Assembly (NCBI RefSeq): GCF_019168305.1
Contig: NZ_JAHTBI010000035.1
Coordinates: forward strand, 1 to 34,597
DNA length: 34,597 nt
DNA from: Pseudomonas aegrilactucae
Lineage (GTDB): Bacteria > Pseudomonadota > Gammaproteobacteria > Pseudomonadales > Pseudomonadaceae
Reading direction: 5' to 3'
The notes below the pieces were generated by a model that worked only from the letters and a program-made list of their open reading frames with translations, made no database searches and was not told where the DNA came from. Of the stretch, positions 30,576 to 34,597 are shown in pieces (positions within the stretch are counted from its first letter, which is position 1; each line of letters opens with the position of its first letter). Position numbers and translations under genes: made by a program.

Positions 30576-31076
30576 ATGCAACCACAGCAAATCATCCTTG
30601 CCCTGGCCACCCTCTGGCTGTTCACGCTGGCGGCACTGCCATTCCTGTTCAACGCAGCTTGCCGTCGAGCAAAAGAAAGCGGCTTAGCCGCGGGGCTCGC
30701 ACAGCGGGAAGCCGACCATGCCAGGCAGATCGCCGCCCTGAACGCGGACATTGACGCCATCGCCCAGGAGCGCCTGGCAGAACAGCGGGCGCACCTGCTG
30801 GCAACGAGTCAGCGGCTGGCCCACATCGAAGAACTTGAAGCCAGGATCATGTCGTACACCGGGCTCGCCGTGACGAAGGCCGACTACGAACACCTTAAAA
30901 ACGCTGCTGAAACCCTGCGCTTGGCCCGCAACACCTGGCAAAAGCTGCAAGGCACCGAGCCGTGGTGTGCACGCGCATACGCCGAATGCCAAGGCCTGCT
31001 GAAACTCGCCAGCCGCGTGCATGCAGAGTTGCGCACCAGCCCCAGCTCGGCCATTCAGCAAGGGGATGCGGCATGA
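30576..31076 (+). CDS. Membrane-anchored coiled-coil protein
   Basis: The product is 166 aa with GGAG ten bases upstream. One N-terminal membrane segment (about 6-24) is followed by a long charged Ala/Glu/Arg helix (about 35-85), then a second helical region with TKADYEHLKNAAETLRLARNTWQKL. Typical of small phage inner-membrane proteins with unknown role. It overlaps the next gene by 4 bp. Confidence 0.75.
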   Translation: MQPQQIILALATLWLFTLAALPFLFNAACRRAKESGLAAGLAQREADHARQIAALNADIDAIAQERLAEQRAHLLATSQRLAHIEELEARIMSYTGLAVTKADYEHLKNAAETLRLARNTWQKLQGTEPWCARAYAECQGLLKLASRVHAELRTSPSSAIQQGDAA

Positions 31077-31873
31077 GCACTACACATGATCAGCAGGAAC
31101 GAGAACGCATCATCCGCAAGATCAAGCACTGCCTTGCACTTTCTGCCAGCTCCAACGAACACGAAGCTGCTGCAGCGATGCGCCAGGCTCAGAAGCTGAT
31201 GCGCAAATACCGGCTCACCGAACTCGACGTGCACATCAGCTCCGTGGAGAAAACCTATGGCGCGCAGGTGAAATGCCGCCGGCCTTCATGGGATCGGGAC
31301 CTGATCAACGTCGTGGCCCAGGCCTTCAACTGCAAAGGGTTCACCCACAGCAACTGGGACGCAGCGTCCGGTGGTCGCAGAGAAAGGGCGCTGTTCATTG
31401 GCGTGTCTCCAGCACAGGAAATTGCCAAGTACGCCTATGACACTTTGCTGGTGAAGGTGACCAGCGCCAGGAAGGAACACGTAGCCAAAATCAAAAGCGG
31501 ATTGCTTCCCCAAGCCCGGTTCACCCCCGAAACCCGGGGAAACCACTTCGCTCAAGCATGGGTTGGCCAGGTCCACTACAAGCTGCAGGAACTGGTACCA
31601 GAGGTGGACGAACCTGATGACGACAATTGCAGCGACGAGCGAGCACTAGCGGTTACTGAGTCCAGGGAACACGCCCTGATAGATGCCTTCGTACATCAGT
31701 TGACGAAGGGTAACGGGGCAGCCACCGAGCGCAGCCGGAAAGGGCCAGAAGCAAACATCGAAGATCTGATGCTGGGCATGAGGGCGGGGCAAGCCGTTGA
31801 GCTGAATCAGGGGCTGGCGAGTGCGGGGGAACTGGCACCGACCTTACAGCACGAGACAAGGGAGGTCGCATGA
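31073..31873 (+). CDS. DUF2786 protein
   Basis: The product is 266 aa from ATG 31073. Residues 10-45 (RIIRKIKHCLALSASSNEHEAAAAMRQAQKLMRKY) are the DUF2786 signature. The following domain has YDTLLVKVTSARKEHVAKIKSGLL, common in phage and plasmid proteins of this type. The role is unknown. The family is found near recombination and replication genes. It overlaps the excisionase gene by 4 bp. Confidence 0.85.
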   Translation: MSTTHDQQERERIIRKIKHCLALSASSNEHEAAAAMRQAQKLMRKYRLTELDVHISSVEKTYGAQVKCRRPSWDRDLINVVAQAFNCKGFTHSNWDAASGGRRERALFIGVSPAQEIAKYAYDTLLVKVTSARKEHVAKIKSGLLPQARFTPETRGNHFAQAWVGQVHYKLQELVPEVDEPDDDNCSDERALAVTESREHALIDAFVHQLTKGNGAATERSRKGPEANIEDLMLGMRAGQAVELNQGLASAGELAPTLQHETREVA

Positions 31874-32064
31874 GCGTTCCACGCTGGGTAATGATCAAAC
31901 GCGCCGCTGAACTTACTGGGTACAGCGAAGATGCCATCCGCCACAAAGTGAAGGATGGCACCTGGGCACAAGGACGCGTCTGGCGCAAAGCTCCAGACGG
32001 CCGCATCGCAATCAACATGGCGGAGTATGACAAGTGGGCCGAGAGCGCATCGCAAGTGGCCTAG
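31870..32064 (+). CDS. Excisionase
   Basis: The product is 64 aa: RWVMIKRAAELTGYSEDAI then RHKVKDGTW and VWRKAPDGRIAINMAEYDKW. This is the compact winged-helix Xis of Pseudomonas and enteric phages, with the TGYSxxAIRxKxxxGxW motif. It directs the integrase towards excision by bending DNA at the arm sites. It precedes the integrase with a 31-bp overlap. Confidence 0.9.
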   Translation: MSVPRWVMIKRAAELTGYSEDAIRHKVKDGTWAQGRVWRKAPDGRIAINMAEYDKWAESASQVA

Positions 32065-33266
32065 AGGCCGAGCTGGCCAAGCACACGGGCATCGAGATTC
32101 ATGGCGGCAACCTGCGGATCGTCTTCATGTGGCGCCGCATTCGCTGCCGTGAGTCTCTCGGCCTGCCGGTGACCAAAGCCAACATAAAACACGCCGCCCA
32201 GCTCAGGGCGGCGGTTCTTCATGAAATCAAAGTTGGCACCTTCGAGTATGGGCGGCACTTCCCTAGCTCGAAGCATGCTGCGAATTACAGCAGGGCGAAG
32301 GACGAGAGCCTGCAGGCATTGGCTGAACGATACAAACCCTTGAAGGCTATCGACCTTACACCCATGACCGAGGAAAAATACGCTTACGCTATCGACATCT
32401 GCGTCGAACTGGTGGGCAAAGATCGCTTGGCTGGTATTCTACTCCCGGAGGATATACAGGTGCTCCGCGCCTTACTGATTGAGACTCGAGCACCGTCGAC
32501 GGCAAACCACTACCTTGCCACCTTCGCAGGCTTCCTGACTTGGTGCGAGAGCAATGGCCACTGCATAGCCGGCCTCGCTGCAGCGTGCACACGATTTGCC
32601 ATGAGCGAAAAGGAACCCGACCCACTCACTCGTAACGAATTCGATCAACTCATAAACAAAGGCTGCTTACACCCACAGGATAGAGCGGCAATCACACTTG
32701 CTGTTTACACTGGCTTACGCCCGGGCGAACTGTGCGCGCTAGCGGTGGAAGATATAGATCTAGCGAGTGGAAAAATTGATATCACTCGAGCCATCACCGC
32801 CAATGGCACTTTCAAGGTTACCAAAACTGGCAAGCCACGAACTATTCTATTGATGCCACCCGCATTGGAAGCCTGTCAGATACTAATGGACTTGGTCAGC
32901 GATCACTCCAAGGAGCAGATACGTATATATCAGAACCGCCATGAGTGGCGAGATATAGCCGTTACACCCCTGCTATCTCCTCGCACCCAAGCAAGGAAGA
33001 AAGACATTAATCAGTGGTATGTATCCACTACCTGGAACACTAAATGGGCAGCGATTCAACGGCGCGCAGGAATACGACCTAGGCGACCATACCAAACTCG
33101 TCACACTTATGCCTGCTGGTGCCTGACGGCCCGTGGCAACATTGCTTTTATAGCGAAGCAAATGGGACACAAAGACTTCACCATGTTGGTAGAAGTCTAT
33201 GCGAAATGGATGGATGATGAATCGCCCGCAGAATTACAAAACATCTGGAACAGCCTGAGGAAATAG
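32034..33266 (+). CDS. int: Tyrosine integrase
   Basis: The product is 410 aa from GTG 32034, with GGAG nine bases upstream. The N-terminal part (about 15-75) has the DUF3596-type arm-binding domain (GIEIHGGNLRIVFMWRR). The catalytic residues are visible as Arg229 (TGLRPGEL), Lys267 (KTGKPRT), Arg356 in YQTRHTY, His379 (MGHKD) and Tyr389 (VYAKW). The usual His of box II is Tyr353, as in many enzymes with a YQTRHT box. It should recombine the 17-bp core at both ends. The terminator at 33359-33384 follows. Confidence 0.95.
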   Translation: MGRERIASGLEAELAKHTGIEIHGGNLRIVFMWRRIRCRESLGLPVTKANIKHAAQLRAAVLHEIKVGTFEYGRHFPSSKHAANYSRAKDESLQALAERYKPLKAIDLTPMTEEKYAYAIDICVELVGKDRLAGILLPEDIQVLRALLIETRAPSTANHYLATFAGFLTWCESNGHCIAGLAAACTRFAMSEKEPDPLTRNEFDQLINKGCLHPQDRAAITLAVYTGLRPGELCALAVEDIDLASGKIDITRAITANGTFKVTKTGKPRTILLMPPALEACQILMDLVSDHSKEQIRIYQNRHEWRDIAVTPLLSPRTQARKKDINQWYVSTTWNTKWAAIQRRAGIRPRRPYQTRHTYACWCLTARGNIAFIAKQMGHKDFTMLVEVYAKWMDDESPAELQNIWNSLRK

Positions 33267-33297
33267 AAACATCCACCCTAAGACATGCGAGTGAAGC

Positions 33298-33804
33298 TCA
33301 CTTCTTCTGAAAAAAACTTTGCACAGACTTAACAACTTCACCAAAAGGCATATCACCTAACGCCAGGCCATCTGGCGTTTTTTTATCAGACCGCCCACTA
33401 TCAAAAACGCTTTTCAGCAGGACGATCAATATAGCGGAAACACCCAAAATCAAAGCACTACCGATAAGAATTACATGCCAATCCATCGTCTTTACAACGG
33501 TAACTGGCGCACTATGCAGACGCACAGCTTCAGTAAAAAGTTCGGTAATTGAACTGACGAAGCCGGTGAGAATACATAAAAGCCAAACAAGCGCGAGTGA
33601 TACCGCAACGATAACACCCAATTCCTTTATATGCTGAACGGATGAAAGAGCATCCTTCCAATTTTTATCAGCAATTGTCGGGTTATTTACACCCCCAGCA
33701 CTCCCTTCACTATCCCCACTAACAGATGCGGTGCCAGTGTAAGTAACTTTTTCACCACTACCCTGGTTTTTTGGAGCCTCTTCAAATACTTCCTTGTCAG
33801 TCAT
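33298..33804 (-). CDS. Two-helix membrane protein, partner of the metallopeptidase
   Basis: The product is 168 aa from ATG 33804. An N-terminal Ser/Gly/Glu-rich tail (about 1-55) is followed by two membrane segments (about 63-82 and 107-130), and the C-terminal part has KKTPDGLALGDMPFGEVVKSVQSFFQKK. Base composition is lower in GC than the rest of the prophage. It is read together with the peptidase gene and ends in a convergent position to the integrase. No family is recognised. A membrane effector of defence or exclusion is a hypothesis. Confidence 0.8.
   Translation of the reverse strand: MTDKEVFEEAPKNQGSGEKVTYTGTASVSGDSEGSAGGVNNPTIADKNWKDALSSVQHIKELGVIVAVSLALVWLLCILTGFVSSITELFTEAVRLHSAPVTVVKTMDWHVILIGSALILGVSAILIVLLKSVFDSGRSDKKTPDGLALGDMPFGEVVKSVQSFFQKK
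33359..33384 (+). terminator. Integrase terminator inside the opposing gene
   Basis: AACGCCAG (33359-33366) pairs with CTGGCGTT (33372-33379) around five bases, followed by TTTTT. The perfect stem is in the plus direction, 93 bases after the integrase stop, inside the 3' coding part of the convergent membrane protein gene (the KKTPDGLALGD segment). Confidence 0.85.
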
Positions 33805-33811
33805 AACGTTC

Positions 33812-34300
33812 TCAATACATACCAAGATTTTTTAAACGATAGCCCATCGCAACTTCTGAAACATTAAAGCCACGCGCCATATCACTAATAGTCCGCGAAT
33901 CCACGCCGTAGCGCGCAACTGATCGTACTACAGCCTCGGGCATCAACAGCTGAGCCGCGAACTGGTTTGCCTGCATTTCTCTTGGCTGCTCATAACCACT
34001 GGTATAAGCCATTTTAGGGTCCCGCAGCACGCGCTCACCTGGGATAATATGATTCATCATCATATGCCCAAGCTCATGCGCAATAGTAAAGCGCTGGCGT
34101 GTGGGCTGCTCGTAAGGGTTGAACCGAATCACCGGCCTTCCACTGTCATCGAACTGAAAAGCGCCACTGAGCCCTTCCCGTTCGAGTTCGGGATCACCTA
34201 TAACGGTCGCACCTGCTCGGACCGCTAACTGAATCGGATCTATCGGCAACTGCCCGTCCCAATAACGATTCAGGACCATGCTTGCTACTTCTGTAGGCAT
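33812..34300 (-). CDS. ImmA/IrrE-type zinc metallopeptidase
   Basis: The product is 162 aa from ATG 34300 with GAGGAGG six bases upstream; longer readings to 34369 are unlikely. The zinc site is HELGH in FTIAHELGHMMMNH, followed by EMQANQFAAQLLMP, the usual Glu-containing helix of the family. DSGRPVIRFNPYEQP is the conserved strand before it. Homologues cleave repressors such as ImmR. Here the CI is a self-cleaving S24 protein, so the substrate is probably something else. It is co-transcribed with the membrane protein, with eight bases between them. Confidence 0.92.
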   Translation of the reverse strand: MPTEVASMVLNRYWDGQLPIDPIQLAVRAGATVIGDPELEREGLSGAFQFDDSGRPVIRFNPYEQPTRQRFTIAHELGHMMMNHIIPGERVLRDPKMAYTSGYEQPREMQANQFAAQLLMPEAVVRSVARYGVDSRTISDMARGFNVSEVAMGYRLKNLGMY

Positions 34301-34369
34301 GCCGCCTCCTCGCCTGGCTGTGGATAACTTGTTACTAAGCTGTGCATACATGGTACACAAAATGATCAC

Positions 34370-34399
34370 GTATTATCTGATATTCAAGCCCCCTGTCAA
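34370..34399 (-). promoter_or_regulatory. Near-consensus promoter of the peptidase-membrane protein operon
   Basis: On the minus strand TTGACA (34394-34399) and TAATAC (34370-34375) are 18 bases apart. This is one of the best matches in the window to a housekeeping promoter. It lies about 70 bases before the ATG at 34300, so the genes should be expressed in the lysogen. The rest of the 34301-34597 gap has no gene; it holds the arm-type repeats and attR. Confidence 0.75.
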
Positions 34400-34508
34400 A
34401 TTTCGAAAGACATTTTGGTTACGTGGTAGGCTATGCGTCGATTTTCAATGGATGTGGCAAGCTAGCTTCACGCCTCTGCTTGCGGTGCACTGACTTACGC
34501 ACGCAACA

Positions 34509-34526
34509 AGCCCCAATTTTGCCCCA
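34509..34526 (+). repeat. Candidate integrase arm-type sites near attR
   Basis: Two GCCCCA copies (34510-34515 and 34521-34526) are spaced 11 bp apart in the same orientation as the pair at 138-154. They lie 55-71 bases from the attR core. The matching geometry at both ends supports arm sites rather than chance. Confidence 0.5.
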
Positions 34527-34580
34527 CCGCCTCACCAAAAGTCAGCTAACTACCTGATGAATAAAGCAATTTCTGATCTC

Positions 34581-34597
34581 TCCGCACACACTCCGAT
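34581..34597. repeat. attR core, 17-bp direct repeat
   Basis: Exact copy of the first 17 bases of the window, preceded by CTGATCTC, which differs from the left flank. It defines the right end of the prophage. Confidence 0.85.

Larger units (their letters stand above)
1..34597. mobile_element. Complete temperate prophage, HK97-type head with Mu-type contractile tail
   Basis: Identical 17-bp repeats end the window on both sides. Between them lie an integrase, an excisionase, a CI/Cro switch, a primase-helicase, terminase, head, contractile-tail and lysis genes. Every expected structural module is present, and the only broken gene is the tail fibre, which is split at a homopolymer. The structural genes run leftward as one long late cluster, and the lysogeny and integration genes run rightward. 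The integrase lies near the right end. The gene order of the tail matches phage Mu and that of the head matches HK97-like siphophages, so the element is mosaic. Confidence 0.95.

Noticed and set aside
34278..34493. 71-aa plus-strand frame upstream of attR
   Set aside because: It runs through the promoter of the peptidase operon and has no plausible ribosome site.
1..34597. CRISPR array, rRNA or tRNA genes
   Set aside because: No regularly spaced repeats of suitable length and no tRNA or rRNA pattern were seen.

Overview
The window is a complete temperate prophage bounded exactly by a 17-bp direct repeat (positions 1-17 and 34581-34597), which I read as the attL and attR cores. The high GC content, the GH19 endolysin, a PrtN-type pyocin-activator gene and the overall gene style suggest a Pseudomonas host (putida/fluorescens-like). 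This is an inference, since no host chromosome is present apart from the core repeat. The phage is a chimera: an HK97-type head and packaging module (P27-type small terminase, Terminase_1 large subunit, portal, S49 protease, HK97-fold capsid, connector set) is joined to a Mu-type contractile tail (sheath, tube, frameshifted chaperone, tape measure, gp43/44/45/46/47/48 baseplate series, tail fibre). A myovirus particle is therefore expected.

Layout from left to right. At 1-830 are the attL core, a bidirectional terminator, a pair of arm-type repeats and a membrane-protein moron with its own promoter. At 831-2838, read leftward, are a Dam-type adenine methylase, Rz with Rz1 nested inside it, and the GH19 endolysin. 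At 2918-15111 is the tail, read leftward, including a tail fibre split by a nine-base G tract and a -1 frameshifted tail chaperone. At 15125-22982 are the neck, head and terminase genes. At 23130-24492 are an HNH endonuclease, a holin, a lambda-like late-control gap and a putative late regulator. At 24493-27708 are an iteron-like repeat cluster with an 18-bp palindrome, a primase/helicase and a C4 zinc-finger protein. At 27701-29439 is the lysis/lysogeny switch: a leftward early gene, Cro and a self-cleaving CI. At 29570-33266, read rightward, are small early proteins, a PrtN-like activator, a DUF2786 protein, Xis and Int. At 33298-34300 is an AT-richer pair, an ImmA/IrrE-type metallopeptidase and a two-helix membrane protein, behind a near-consensus promoter next to attR.

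How it works together. CI and Cro appear to control divergent promoters whose -10 boxes lie inside a shared operator motif. The same arrangement recurs at the rightward early promoter at 29500. The leftward early transcript runs cro, two hairpins with identical 13-base loops, 27701-28189, the zinc-finger gene, then the primase/helicase. The late regulator gene is followed by a gap with hairpins and a terminator just before the holin, in the arrangement of lambda Q-PR'-tR'-S. The late operon then runs leftward through packaging, head, tail and lysis genes, crossing at least three more intrinsic terminators, which argues for processive antitermination.

The least conventional elements are the identical-loop hairpins in the early leader, the poly-G split of the tail fibre, the peptidase/membrane-protein pair at attR, and the iteron-palindrome cluster beside the replication gene.
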